Below are positions 16,435 to 25,796 of a stretch of DNA of 32,405 nucleotides, one piece after another. Every line of letters begins with the position of its first letter. Position 1 is the stretch's first letter. A program made the position numbers and the translations under genes. A model generated the notes under the pieces. The model did no database searches. It saw only the letters and a program-made list of their open reading frames with translations, and had not been told where the DNA came from. The stretch lies in NCBI GenBank assembly GCA_946538615.1, contig CAMNGW010000011.1, forward strand, positions 1 to 32,405. The letters run 5' to 3'. This DNA comes from an uncultured Clostridia bacterium (lineage in GTDB: Bacteria > Bacillota > Clostridia > Christensenellales > Aristaeellaceae).

Positions 16435-18881
16435 ACTTCCATCAGCACCAGTCCTTCATTCATGGCCCTGCACAGCTGCATAGCCTGAGCGGCATCCCCG
16501 TGGGGACGCGTGGTGATGTCAAAGAAAAACTCGTACACGCCGCCAAGGTCAGCCTCAAAGTTGGTTTCCCAGAAATTGTTCATGACCCATGCAAAGGGCG
16601 TGGAGCGGTTGAGGGCCGTCTGCTTCCCGTCGCACAATGTGATGGGCGCGGCCTCCCTCGGCCCGAACGCCACAAGGGGTGTGTCCCGCAGGGCCATGAT
16701 CAGGTCCCCGCCCTCGCCCTGCCTCACCAGTCCGTTCTGCAGAAGGTAGAACTGCTGGCAGGTGCCCGGCAGCTGGTCCAGGCCCGGCCGCATGATGCAG
16801 CCTGTCTTGTCGATCCAGGTCTCATCCTCCCCGCCTGTGGTGAAAGGCAGTGCCACATACACGTTTTCCGGGTCCAGATTGCTTGTCTTGTGCATGCATA
16901 CTCTTGCCTCAATGAACGGAATGGTCTTATAGACCTTCAGATACACATCAAAGAAGACAAAGCCTTCCAGGCGGTACGTCAGTTTCTCCGTGATATAGAC
17001 TTCACCGTTTTCCACAATCCGCCCGTCCACGAGCCGTGCCGTGTCCCTGCGTGTCCCAAGGGACGCCCGGTTTCTTCCCATCTGCCGTCTGACGCTCATC
17101 TGGGAGAGCTCTCCGGACGGCGTCACCTCGTAGATGCCCGTGAAGGCGCCATAGGGGCTTTCCTGGTCCACCAGTTCCCTTCCGGTCTGTCTGTCCTGGA
17201 TGGAAAAGAGCCCCTTCTCCTGACTGATTCTGACAATATAGTAGGGCGTGCGGATCTCAAAGGGTGTTTCCAGCCTCTCCGGTGCATCAATGTCCGCTAC
17301 GCCGTCCGCGCCCATGCGCGCCGTATGGTCCATGGTGGCAGCAGGGTCCGGGGCAAAGCAGACCTCCACTTCCCTGCACTCCCCGCCCTCCAGCTCCAGC
17401 GCTGTTTCTATCGCCATGCCTCTGGAGGCCGGCCGCATCTGGCTGGGAAGCAGAAGACCCGTTTTCGTGTCGCGCAGGGCAAGGTGCGAGAGCATATCCA
17501 TGCCCATGCCGCCGAGCATCTCCCAGTGGTCCAGAATCACGGCGCATCCCATGCGCATGGCAAAGGGATGGGGATTGATGATGCGGGTGCGGTGCACTCT
17601 GTCCGGATAGGGCGTCACCTCGCCCATGGAAGAGAGCACACGGTGCAGGTTCCGGTTGGCCGCTGCATTGGCAGCTACGGCATACTGGCTCTTTTTCATG
17701 CCCACGGAGGCCACCATGGAGTTCCAGGGCTCCGAGATGGAGGAGGAATAGCCCCAGGTATGCTCCGCATAGAGCATCATGTTCTGCTCTGCTTCCTCAG
17801 TGAGTGCCGGTTCCCGGCGCCTGCCCTCCGGGTCCAGCTTGCCTGCCAGGCTGTGAAAGCGCTGGGCCTCCCTGTAGACCTTCACCGCAGCGGGCGTGGA
17901 TCCCACACCGTCGGCCCACCAGTCCGTAAAATCGCCTCTGTACACTGGGATCTCCACGCCCGAGGCTCGGACCGCATCAAAGAAGGTATCCAGGGTCGCC
18001 ATCTCCACATGCACAAGATCGCCCATCATCCGGTTGATGCTCTCCGCCCTCCGGGCAATCTCAATGTTGGGCGGCGCATTGTCGCTGATGACCCCCGACA
18101 CCATCATGGGCACCGTGTCAAAGGGATATCCTTCCCTCTCAAGCCCTTCCAGATATCTCCCAAGGCGCTTTCTGACCAGCTCCAGCTCCTGCCGCTGTGT
18201 AGTCTCCGCATCCGTGTGGAACAGGGCCCTGCGTTCCATATCGCATCTCACGTCGTCATAGAGCAGGTAGGAGGAATTGGCATGCGGCACAAGGCCCAGT
18301 TCATTGCCGAAGTGATAGTGCTCACCCACAAACGTCAGCACCCGTTTTCCCTCAGGGCCTTCCCAGTAAAAGCAGGAGGGATTATGTCCCATGGGATACA
18401 TGCCGTGGTGGGAGTGAAGGGCACAGAACAGGTTCTCCACACCGCTGTCCCGCAGCGCGTCGGGATAGCCCCAGGCATAGCCGTTCACATCCGCCGACAT
18501 GGCACTCTTTACCCTCAGGCCCAAGCCGTCCGCCAGCTTTCTGCCTTTCTCCAGCCGGCTCCTCAGGACACCCTCGTCCACCAGCTCGGTCATGTTCAGG
18601 TAGTTGCCGGAAAGCCCGATCCGCCCCTGTGCTGCCCGCTTCCTGAATGCAGCGGCTTCCGCTTCCCCCGCATGCTGAAGGAAGTTTTCCACCTGCCAGA
18701 TGTTCTCGCACTGCCAGCGGAAACCCTCCATGCCCTTCTTTTCACCGCGGTCTATGGCATCAAAAAGGGCAAGCGCCTGCCTGATGTAGTCCACGTGATA
18801 CATCTCAATGCGTTCCTGATAATCGGTATAGCCGATATCCGTGTGTGAATGATGGATGAGAAGCATATGCCATCTGCGCAT
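16431..18881 (-). CDS. Glycoside hydrolase family 38-like putative alpha-mannosidase
   Basis: LLIHHSHTDIGYTDYQERIEMYHVDYI, MSADVNGYAWGYPDALRDSGVENLFCALHSHHG; GH38-like N-terminal metal-binding motif, divergent from the 4942 gene. Confidence 0.75.
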   Translation of the reverse strand: MRRWHMLLIHHSHTDIGYTDYQERIEMYHVDYIRQALALFDAIDRGEKKGMEGFRWQCENIWQVENFLQHAGEAEAAAFRKRAAQGRIGLSGNYLNMTELVDEGVLRSRLEKGRKLADGLGLRVKSAMSADVNGYAWGYPDALRDSGVENLFCALHSHHGMYPMGHNPSCFYWEGPEGKRVLTFVGEHYHFGNELGLVPHANSSYLLYDDVRCDMERRALFHTDAETTQRQELELVRKRLGRYLEGLEREGYPFDTVPMMVSGVISDNAPPNIEIARRAESINRMMGDLVHVEMATLDTFFDAVRASGVEIPVYRGDFTDWWADGVGSTPAAVKVYREAQRFHSLAGKLDPEGRRREPALTEEAEQNMMLYAEHTWGYSSSISEPWNSMVASVGMKKSQYAVAANAAANRNLHRVLSSMGEVTPYPDRVHRTRIINPHPFAMRMGCAVILDHWEMLGGMGMDMLSHLALRDTKTGLLLPSQMRPASRGMAIETALELEGGECREVEVCFAPDPAATMDHTARMGADGVADIDAPERLETPFEIRTPYYIVRISQEKGLFSIQDRQTGRELVDQESPYGAFTGIYEVTPSGELSQMSVRRQMGRNRASLGTRRDTARLVDGRIVENGEVYITEKLTYRLEGFVFFDVYLKVYKTIPFIEARVCMHKTSNLDPENVYVALPFTTGGEDETWIDKTGCIMRPGLDQLPGTCQQFYLLQNGLVRQGEGGDLIMALRDTPLVAFGPREAAPITLCDGKQTALNRSTPFAWVMNNFWETNFEADLGGVYEFFFDITTRPHGDAAQAMQLCRAMNEGLVLMEV

Positions 18882-18892
18882 GTGGGTTCCTC

Positions 18893-19738
18893 CTATTTCG
18901 ATGTATACACAATACCGCTGTCAAAATTGCGGTTGAGGAAAACGTAGAGAAGAATGGTGGGAACGGATACGACGATGCAGCCCACAAGAAGGGCGGGCAC
19001 ATTGCCGCTGAAGGAGGTGATCGTGGCCATGACGGGACGGATGTCGCTGCTCTTGACCAGTGTCATGCCGAACATCAGTTCATTATAGCACCAAGAGAAC
19101 TGGGTCATGAAGACCACAATCAGGGACGGCTTGGACATAGGCAGCATAATGCTCACAAGCGTGCGCATGCGGGAAGCGCCGTCGATCTTGGCTGATTCCA
19201 CCACCTCGTCGTCGATGGACCTGAACTGATTGTGCAGAACAAACATGGCAAAGGGCACCGTAATGGCCACATAGAAAAGCATGAGCCCTGCTCTTGTGTT
19301 GTAGAGCCCCACCTCCATGTAGGCCTTGAACACCGGGATCAGGTACATCTGGAAGGGAAAGATGGTCCCGCTGTAGATGAACAGGAACCAGAGCATGCGC
19401 CTCCGGATGTTCAGTCTGGCTATGGCATAGGCCGCCAGCGACGCCACCACAAGACATCCGAGGCCTCCAGCGAGGCCGTAGAGGATGCTGGTCCATACGC
19501 TCTGCAGCACGGTGCTGTAATCCATGAGGTATTTGAAGTTGACGCTCCAGCCGAAGGATACGGGCATGTCCCAGATATAGGACATATTGTATTCCTTCTT
19601 GGTCTTCAGGCTGGCTATGAGAAGAAAGGCAATGGGAATCAGCCACAGGACGGCCAGGATCACCAGAATGACATGGGTTATGGTATGGCCTTTTCTTACC
19701 AGGGGCTGATCCTTCTGACGCTTCATGGTTTTTGTCAT
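18893..19738 (-). CDS. Carbohydrate ABC transporter permease (MalG type)
   Basis: TM segments; EVVESAKIDGASRMRTLVSIMLPMSKPS. Confidence 0.92.
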   Translation of the reverse strand: MTKTMKRQKDQPLVRKGHTITHVILVILAVLWLIPIAFLLIASLKTKKEYNMSYIWDMPVSFGWSVNFKYLMDYSTVLQSVWTSILYGLAGGLGCLVVASLAAYAIARLNIRRRMLWFLFIYSGTIFPFQMYLIPVFKAYMEVGLYNTRAGLMLFYVAITVPFAMFVLHNQFRSIDDEVVESAKIDGASRMRTLVSIMLPMSKPSLIVVFMTQFSWCYNELMFGMTLVKSSDIRPVMATITSFSGNVPALLVGCIVVSVPTILLYVFLNRNFDSGIVYTSK

Positions 19739-19754
19739 CCGACTTCCTCCCTTC

Positions 19755-20636
19755 TCAGGCTTCCCTGCGGAAATTGTTCCACAGGTTCAGGATGGATACA
19801 GCCATGACAATGGTGCTGAGCACCACAGCCACTGCCGCGCCGCCGCCATAGTTATTGCGCACAAAGGATTCCACATACATGGACAGGGCAAAGGTTTCGG
19901 ATGTTCTGTAGGGGCCGCCCTTGGTCATGACCCATATGTTGTCAAAGACCTTGAAACTGTTGACCATGGTCATGAGCAGCACCACTTTGGTCGTCCCGCT
20001 GAGCATGGGAAGAATCACCCTGCCGTACAGCCTGACGCCCTGTGCCCCATCAATCTGAGCCGCTTCCACGCAGGAGCGGTCCACGCTGCGAAGGCCTGCC
20101 AGAAACAGCAGCATGCTCATGCCGATGCCGCTCCAGCAGCCCATCATGATCATAATGAACGTGTTCAGATAAGGAATGGCCAGCCAGTCGCGGACCCAGC
20201 TTTTCATGCCGATGAGGCCGAAAAACTGCGGAACGCCGTAGGTCGACAGCATGGCCGCCATGATGACGCTCGCCACAATGCCCGAGAGCGTGGAGGGGAA
20301 ATAAAAGAAATTCTTGAAAAGCGAGGAAGCCGTAGAATTCACAATCAGGATGGCCAGGAGCAGCGGGATCGCCAGGTTGATGACCAGAGAGCATACCACC
20401 CAGATGAGGGTGTTCATCATGGAAATACGCAGATTGCTGTCCTGAAAAATCGCACGGTAGTTCTCCAGTCCCACAAAGGTCTGCTCATTGAAGCCGTCCC
20501 AGGAAAAAAAGCTCAGCCGCAGGGTGTATATGATCGAGGATATGAAGAACACACCGATCAGAAGCACCGCGGGCATCAGATAAAGATAATCGGTCCAATC
20601 CCGGAATGCCCTTCCGGTCCTCTTCTCCCCCGTCAT
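19755..20636 (-). CDS. Sugar ABC transporter permease (MalF type)
   Basis: TM segments; SCVEAAQIDGAQGVRLYGRVILPMLSG. Start MTGEKRTGRAF at 20636 is preferred because the longer ORF start (20711) lies upstream of, and would encode through, the hairpin at 20677-20706; an alternative internal Met exists. Confidence 0.88.
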   Translation of the reverse strand: MTGEKRTGRAFRDWTDYLYLMPAVLLIGVFFISSIIYTLRLSFFSWDGFNEQTFVGLENYRAIFQDSNLRISMMNTLIWVVCSLVINLAIPLLLAILIVNSTASSLFKNFFYFPSTLSGIVASVIMAAMLSTYGVPQFFGLIGMKSWVRDWLAIPYLNTFIMIMMGCWSGIGMSMLLFLAGLRSVDRSCVEAAQIDGAQGVRLYGRVILPMLSGTTKVVLLMTMVNSFKVFDNIWVMTKGGPYRTSETFALSMYVESFVRNNYGGGAAVAVVLSTIVMAVSILNLWNNFRREA

Positions 20637-20676
20637 CCCATACACCTCGTCTCTTTTTCTTCCATAAATCATATAT

Positions 20677-20706
20677 CCGGCCGCAGGAAAAGGCACCTGC
20701 GGCCGG
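20677..20706 (-). other. Strong intercistronic hairpin between solute-binding protein and permease genes
   Basis: ccggccgcagg aaaaggca cctgcggccgg: perfect 11-bp GC-rich stem, no following T-tract on the minus strand. Confidence 0.8.
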
Positions 20707-20722
20707 GGCATGTCTGATCAGT

Positions 20723-21946
20723 TTACTTTCCGAATACTTCGTCCGCTTTGGCCTGAATGGCATTGAGCGTGCTTTCGGTATCAGCCTGTCCATCCATGAA
20801 GCGGGCCAGCACATCGAGTGCCACATCACGGATCTCGGAAGGCGTATTCTCATAGTATCTCAGAATCACGGTGTTGGCCTCCGTATCCTGGGGCAGATTG
20901 GCAATGGTCTTCACAGCCGCATTGCTGCATTCCACGCCGCCAATGAGAATAATGCCGTTGGTTTCTGCCGTCACGGCCTGCATTTCGGGTGTGTAATAGG
21001 CAAGAATGGCTTCCTCTGCCGCTTCCACGTTATCACATACGGCAGGAATGCACATCGGGGCAGCTTCCATGAACACCACATTCTTATCGCCCTTCATGCT
21101 GGGAAGAACGAAAGCGCTCAGGGTGTCGATGCCGTAATCATTGAACACCTTGGTGGCATGGGTCTGAGGTTCAATGCAGATGGCACATTCGCCGGTGGCA
21201 AAACGGCGGGTATGATCGTCATAGCCTGCGGGTGTGGCGAAATAGCCCTTCTTGAACATATCGCCCCAGATATTCAGTACTTCTACCATGCGCTCATCGG
21301 TGTAGGCAATGGATCCGTCGCAGATGCCCTTGTAGAGCTCGGGATCATAGGCGGCCACCATGGCCTCAAACCAGATGAAGCTGGCCCAGGAGTCATTCTT
21401 CAGACTGATGGGGGTGATGCCTGCAGCCAGCAGCTTGTCGCAGTCTTCGATGAATTCATCAAAGGTTGCGGGCACCTTTTCAATACCGGCCTTCTCAAAG
21501 GCAGCGGTATTATAGATGCAGGTATTGTACAGAACGCTGAAGGGAACCGCATAGGCTTTGCCGTCCAGAACGAAGGCATCACGGATGCTCGGTGCCACAC
21601 CGGCCGCGATCACTTTCTCCCACAGTTCGTCCAGAGCCATGACCTTGCCGCTGGAAGCCAGAGCCTCCAGCTGAGAGCCGCTCCACCATGTGAAGATCTC
21701 AGGTGCGGCGCTGGGGGTGTCAATGGACTGGGAAATAGCTGTCTGATAGGAAGCGGTATCGGGATAGATAATGTTCTCGACCGTGTCGCCGTAGGCCGCG
21801 GTCCAGCCGTTCATCCAGGCAATGCCGATCTCATCGTCGGCAACCTTGTTGTCGTTCCAGAATTCCACCGGGCCCGCCGCCAGCGCCTGGGCTGTCAGTG
21901 CGAATACCATAGTCAGTGCCAGCAGGATTGTCAGAAGCTTCTTCAT
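20723..21946 (-). CDS. ABC transporter extracellular solute-binding protein (carbohydrate)
   Basis: MKKLLTILLALTMVFALTAQALA signal peptide; start at 21946 with upstream AAGGGGT; SBP-like body. Confidence 0.88.
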   Translation of the reverse strand: MKKLLTILLALTMVFALTAQALAAGPVEFWNDNKVADDEIGIAWMNGWTAAYGDTVENIIYPDTASYQTAISQSIDTPSAAPEIFTWWSGSQLEALASSGKVMALDELWEKVIAAGVAPSIRDAFVLDGKAYAVPFSVLYNTCIYNTAAFEKAGIEKVPATFDEFIEDCDKLLAAGITPISLKNDSWASFIWFEAMVAAYDPELYKGICDGSIAYTDERMVEVLNIWGDMFKKGYFATPAGYDDHTRRFATGECAICIEPQTHATKVFNDYGIDTLSAFVLPSMKGDKNVVFMEAAPMCIPAVCDNVEAAEEAILAYYTPEMQAVTAETNGIILIGGVECSNAAVKTIANLPQDTEANTVILRYYENTPSEIRDVALDVLARFMDGQADTESTLNAIQAKADEVFGK

Positions 21947-21979
21947 GTTTCTTACCCCTTTTCTCATGTGAAATTGTGT

Positions 21980-21995
21980 TAACGTTATAACGTTA
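21980..21995. promoter_or_regulatory. Perfect 16-bp palindromic operator TAACGTTATAACGTTA
   Basis: Self-complementary sequence directly downstream of the -10 of the operon 2 promoter. Confidence 0.75.
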
Positions 21996-22000
21996 TGGCA

Positions 22001-22029
22001 ACTATACCATCACGTGTACACCCTGTCAA
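22001..22029 (-). promoter_or_regulatory. SigmaA-type promoter of operon 2 (TTGACA-N17-TATAGT)
   Basis: Minus strand: TTGACA at 22024-22029, TATAGT at 22001-22006, 17-nt spacer. Confidence 0.85.
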
Positions 22030-22140
22030 TCCTTCTGCAAATATTAGCCAATTCGGCCCAAACGTATGGATGCCTCCTCCTGGCTCCATGATGGTTCCCG
22101 GGAAAAAAAATAAGGAAAGTCTGGAGGCGAAGGGTAAAAG

Positions 22141-22184
22141 AAAACGGCGCCAGCGTTGCTGCAGCCCCGTTTTTTCTTTTTTTT
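22141..22184. terminator. Probable bidirectional terminator between AraC gene and operon 2
   Basis: aaaacgg ... ccgtttttt plus T-rich tract on + strand and gttttctttt on the minus strand. Confidence 0.55.
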
Positions 22185-22290
22185 GCACAAGGTGCAGACA
22201 GCCATGTCATCCGGCAAAGGGAAATGCTTATGAGGTCCCGTCAAGGGTTCATCTGATCATTCATTGAGTGAAAAAAGAACAAACCATCTT

Positions 22291-22311
22291 CAGCGGGACG
22301 ATCTCCCGCTG
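22291..22311 (-). other. Hairpin just downstream of AraC-family gene
   Basis: cagcggga cgatc tcccgctg, 8-bp perfect stem. Confidence 0.45.
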
Positions 22312-22346
22312 CCCTGTTGAATCTGCTGCCATATCTTTCGTTTTCT

Positions 22347-23519
22347 TCATTGCATTCTGTATTCAGTCGGCGTCATGCCCATATATTTTTTAAACACTTT
22401 AGCAAAATGGCTTTGCGAGGAGAAGCCCAAATAGTCACTGATGGCGATTAAGCTCTTATCGGTGTAAACGAGCAGGCGGGCAGCCTCCTCACTTTTTTTC
22501 GTGAGGATGAAATCGGTAAGGGTCATACCGGTTTGTTCTTTGAATTTCCGGGAAAGGTGGGGCCGGGAATAATGAAGCTCATTGGCCAGCTTTTCCGTAT
22601 CAACAGGCTCACTCAAATGCCGCTGTGTCCAGGCGGCCACGGCAATGGCCAGAGGTGTTGGCTGAATGCCTTCCCGCAGGCGCGCCACCTGCTCTGTATA
22701 GGTAAGGAGCATGTTGATTTGCAGCCGAAGGATGCTTTGCACATCCTGGAGTGCCTCGCAATTGCGGATCAGCAGATCGCTGGCAGACAAAGCTTCTTCC
22801 ACATCCACGCCGCCACGGATGGCGGAGCGGGCAGCCAGGGTGGTGGTGACGATAAAGGTGTTTTTATATTGCCGCAAATGCTCGTGTGCCATAGGCCCGG
22901 CGTGAACAGCGGGCGCGCTGGCGATCCAGGCTTTCAGGGCGTCTGTGTCGCCTTTGCGGATCATGTTCATAAGGGTCTGCTCAATCGCCAGTGTCGTATG
23001 GTTTTCTTCATAAACCTCCTGTTCATTGTGGGCCGTCTGAAGAGCAGGATCGATTTGTTTCTCAGCCGGTTCGTTCAGCGCAATATCTTCCAGCGATAGC
23101 TTTTCTCCGTTGATCACATAGTTCATCGCACATAAGATTTGCTGCAGGCTTTCCAGTGGCATGGGCGCCAGAGAACGCATGGCCTGAATGAACGCATCTG
23201 TCTCCTCTGCGGGTACGTTGCTCATAAAGGCCAGCTCCCGGAGCTGCTGACCGGTGGCGGGAAGCTGCCGTGTCGGACCCATGATCAGCCGGGTTTCACC
23301 GCTGTGGACGACGCCGTAGAAATAATAACGCGGTGTGATATAGGTGCCGATATGGTCCGGCAAAGCAAACAAATCGGCCTGTGTCGCCTGAATGGGGTCA
23401 TATTTCAGACCGGAATGGTCCACTTTGAATACCAGTTCGTTTCCCTCGTACAGCCGCACGGGGAAGCCGCACAGGCTGCCAAGGGTGCCGCAAAGATAGG
23501 AAAGATCCAGTTTTTTCAT
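22347..23519 (-). CDS. AraC-family transcriptional regulator
   Basis: C-terminal HTH: LANELHYSRPHLSRKFKEQTGMTLTDFILTKKSEEAARLLVYTDKSLIAISDYLGFSSQSHFAKVFKKYMGMTPTEYRMQ. Start MKKLDLSYLCG at 23519 used. Confidence 0.92.
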   Translation of the reverse strand: MKKLDLSYLCGTLGSLCGFPVRLYEGNELVFKVDHSGLKYDPIQATQADLFALPDHIGTYITPRYYFYGVVHSGETRLIMGPTRQLPATGQQLRELAFMSNVPAEETDAFIQAMRSLAPMPLESLQQILCAMNYVINGEKLSLEDIALNEPAEKQIDPALQTAHNEQEVYEENHTTLAIEQTLMNMIRKGDTDALKAWIASAPAVHAGPMAHEHLRQYKNTFIVTTTLAARSAIRGGVDVEEALSASDLLIRNCEALQDVQSILRLQINMLLTYTEQVARLREGIQPTPLAIAVAAWTQRHLSEPVDTEKLANELHYSRPHLSRKFKEQTGMTLTDFILTKKSEEAARLLVYTDKSLIAISDYLGFSSQSHFAKVFKKYMGMTPTEYRMQ

Positions 23520-23552
23520 CGGATTCACGCCCTTCTGTGTTAAGACGTTACA

Positions 23553-23581
23553 ATTATGCATCGAATATCACAATACTGCAA
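23553..23581 (-). promoter_or_regulatory. Candidate promoter of AraC-family gene (TTGCAG-N17-CATAAT)
   Basis: Minus strand elements at 23576-23581 and 23553-23558 with 17-nt spacer. Confidence 0.5.
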
Positions 23582-23657
23582 GACTTCTGGCTTCCCCTTA
23601 TCATACAATAGAACCGGCACAAAGGTTCTCTGTCCGCATAATGCAAGGAGGCATCCC

Positions 23658-25796
23658 ATGGACATTGAAAGTATTCTGAAACAAATGACCGTTGAAGAAA
23701 AGGCAGCGCTGGTATCCGGCACGGACTTTATGTATACCAACCCCATCCCCAGATTGGGCATTCCCTCCCTGTGCATGTCAGATGGCCCCCATGGCCTGCG
23801 CAAGCAGAAGGCGGGCGGTGACAACGGCATCACCGCCAGTGAACCGGCTACAGCTTTCCCCACAGCAGTGACCACCGCTTCCGGGTGGAACCCGGAAAAC
23901 CTCAAAAAGATGGGCGCTGCCATTGGCAGGGAATGCCGTCATTACGGGGTGCACACCCTGCTAGGCCCCGGGGTGAACATCAAGAGGAACCCCCTGTGCG
24001 GACGGAATTTTGAATATTTTTCCGAAGACCCCTTCCTGGCAAGCGTTATGGGCGCTGCCGAGGTGGAGGGCGTACAGAGCCAGGGCGTGGGGGTATCCGT
24101 GAAGCATTTCGCCATGAACAACACTGAAAACTACCGCTTCATGGGCAATTCCGTGGCCTCGGAAAACACCATCCGCAATCTGTACCTGAAGCCCTTTGAA
24201 TATATCGTGAAGCACGCCCGGCCTGCCACCCTGATGTGCGCATACAATCAGATCAACGGCGTATACTGCTCCGAAAACAAATGGCTCCTCACCGATGTGC
24301 TGCGCAAGGAGTGGGGCTTTGAGGGCGCTGTCATGAGTGACTGGGGCGCTGTTCACGACCGGCCAGCCGGGATCAGGGCAGGGCTCGACCTGGAAATGCC
24401 GGGCGATACCGCCATATGCCGCCGCTGGATCATAGACGCGGCGCAGGACGGTTCCCTGCCCATGGAGGACCTGGATCAGGCCTGCCGGAACATTCTGAAA
24501 TGGATCAGCCAGTATGTGAAACCCGCAGACCCAGAGCCTGTCAATTGGCAGGCGCATCACGTACTGGCCGGGGAAATTGCCGCAGACTGTGCCGTACTGA
24601 TGAAGAACGACGGCGCGCTTCCCCTGACCGGAAAAGAAAAGCTGCATCTTGCCGGCGAGCTGTATGAAACCATGCGCTATCAGGGCGCAGGCAGCTCCAT
24701 GATCAACCCGACTCAGGTAACGACGGTCAAGGATGCCTTTGAAAAGCGGCATATCATCAGTCATTCTTTGGCGGATTGCGATACGGTCCTGGTTTTTGCG
24801 GGCCTCACAGATGAATACGAATCCGAAAGCTGCGACCGGGAAAACATGCGCCTGCCGGAAAAGCAATTGAAGCTGATCGACGATATGATCGCCACCGGCA
24901 AGAAAGTGGTGGTGGTGCTCTTTGGCGGGAGCGTGGTGGAACTCCCCTTCAATGATCGGGTCAGCGCCATCCTGAATATGTTCCTGCCGGGCCAGAACGG
25001 CGGCGAAGCCACTGCACAGCTGCTGTTCGGTGAGAAGAATCCTTCCGGCAAGCTGGCGGAAACCTGGCCCATGAAATATGAGGACGTACCTGGCCATGGG
25101 ACCTTCGGGAAAACTATACAGGAGGTCTATGCGGAGGGAACAGAGGTCGGCTACCGGTATTATCAGAAGCACGGCATTCCCGTGCGCTACCCCTTCGGCC
25201 ATGGGCTGAGCTATACCACCTTTGAACACAGCGGATGGCAGAAGGACGGGGACGTATGGACGCAGACGATCACCAACACCGGCAGCCGCTTCGGCGCAGA
25301 GGTGGCCCAGCTGTATCTGGATGGCGAACTGAAAGGCTTTGCAAAGGTATACCTGAACCCCGGGGAAAGCAGAACGGTTGCCATTGCCGCACAAGAAGAA
25401 TGCAGCGCCGTGTATTCCGATACGTATACGGTTCCCTCTCTTCCGGAATCCTTCCCTGTTACCCTTGAGTCCCGGTTCACAGATCTGCAGCAGTCCTTTA
25501 TCGGCCGCATCCTGTTTAACGCCGTACTGTCCGTTGCCAGAGGTCAGAAGAAAAAGGCGGACAAAATGCCTGATGGCCCTGAAAAGGAAAACGCAAGGAA
25601 GGGCGCGCTGTTCTTGAAACGCATCCTGGAAAGCAATTCCCTGCGCTCCATGTCCATGTCCGCCGGGCAGAGCATGCCCTGGCACGTGGCCAACGGCATG
25701 ATGGAAATGGCCAACGGCCATATATTCAGAGGAATCAGATGCTTCCTGTCACCCGTCAAAGTACCCAAGCTGCCAAAGGAGGAGAACGCGCAATGA
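23658..25796 (+). CDS. Glycoside hydrolase family 3 (beta-glucosidase-like)
   Basis: [52 protein letters not shown] (nucleophile Asp); SD aaggagg before ATG 23658. Confidence 0.92.
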   Translation: MDIESILKQMTVEEKAALVSGTDFMYTNPIPRLGIPSLCMSDGPHGLRKQKAGGDNGITASEPATAFPTAVTTASGWNPENLKKMGAAIGRECRHYGVHTLLGPGVNIKRNPLCGRNFEYFSEDPFLASVMGAAEVEGVQSQGVGVSVKHFAMNNTENYRFMGNSVASENTIRNLYLKPFEYIVKHARPATLMCAYNQINGVYCSENKWLLTDVLRKEWGFEGAVMSDWGAVHDRPAGIRAGLDLEMPGDTAICRRWIIDAAQDGSLPMEDLDQACRNILKWISQYVKPADPEPVNWQAHHVLAGEIAADCAVLMKNDGALPLTGKEKLHLAGELYETMRYQGAGSSMINPTQVTTVKDAFEKRHIISHSLADCDTVLVFAGLTDEYESESCDRENMRLPEKQLKLIDDMIATGKKVVVVLFGGSVVELPFNDRVSAILNMFLPGQNGGEATAQLLFGEKNPSGKLAETWPMKYEDVPGHGTFGKTIQEVYAEGTEVGYRYYQKHGIPVRYPFGHGLSYTTFEHSGWQKDGDVWTQTITNTGSRFGAEVAQLYLDGELKGFAKVYLNPGESRTVAIAAQEECSAVYSDTYTVPSLPESFPVTLESRFTDLQQSFIGRILFNAVLSVARGQKKKADKMPDGPEKENARKGALFLKRILESNSLRSMSMSAGQSMPWHVANGMMEMANGHIFRGIRCFLSPVKVPKLPKEENAQ

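Noticed and set aside
16500-18848. 782-aa plus-strand ORF
   Set aside because: Antisense shadow of the GH38-like gene; no motif and His/Arg/Gln-rich composition.
20606-21982. 458-aa plus-strand ORF
   Set aside because: Antisense to the solute-binding protein gene, which has a promoter, SD and signal peptide on the other strand.
21977-21996. CcpA cre site interpretation of TGTTAACGTTATAACGTTAT
   Set aside because: Partial match to the cre pattern only; the perfect 16-bp palindrome is better explained as a dedicated operator.
21995-22267. Several short ORFs (66-90 aa) around the operon 2 promoter
   Set aside because: They overlap the promoter, operator and terminator; no SD or protein-like sequence.
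23961-25721. 586-aa minus-strand ORF
   Set aside because: Antisense shadow of GH3.
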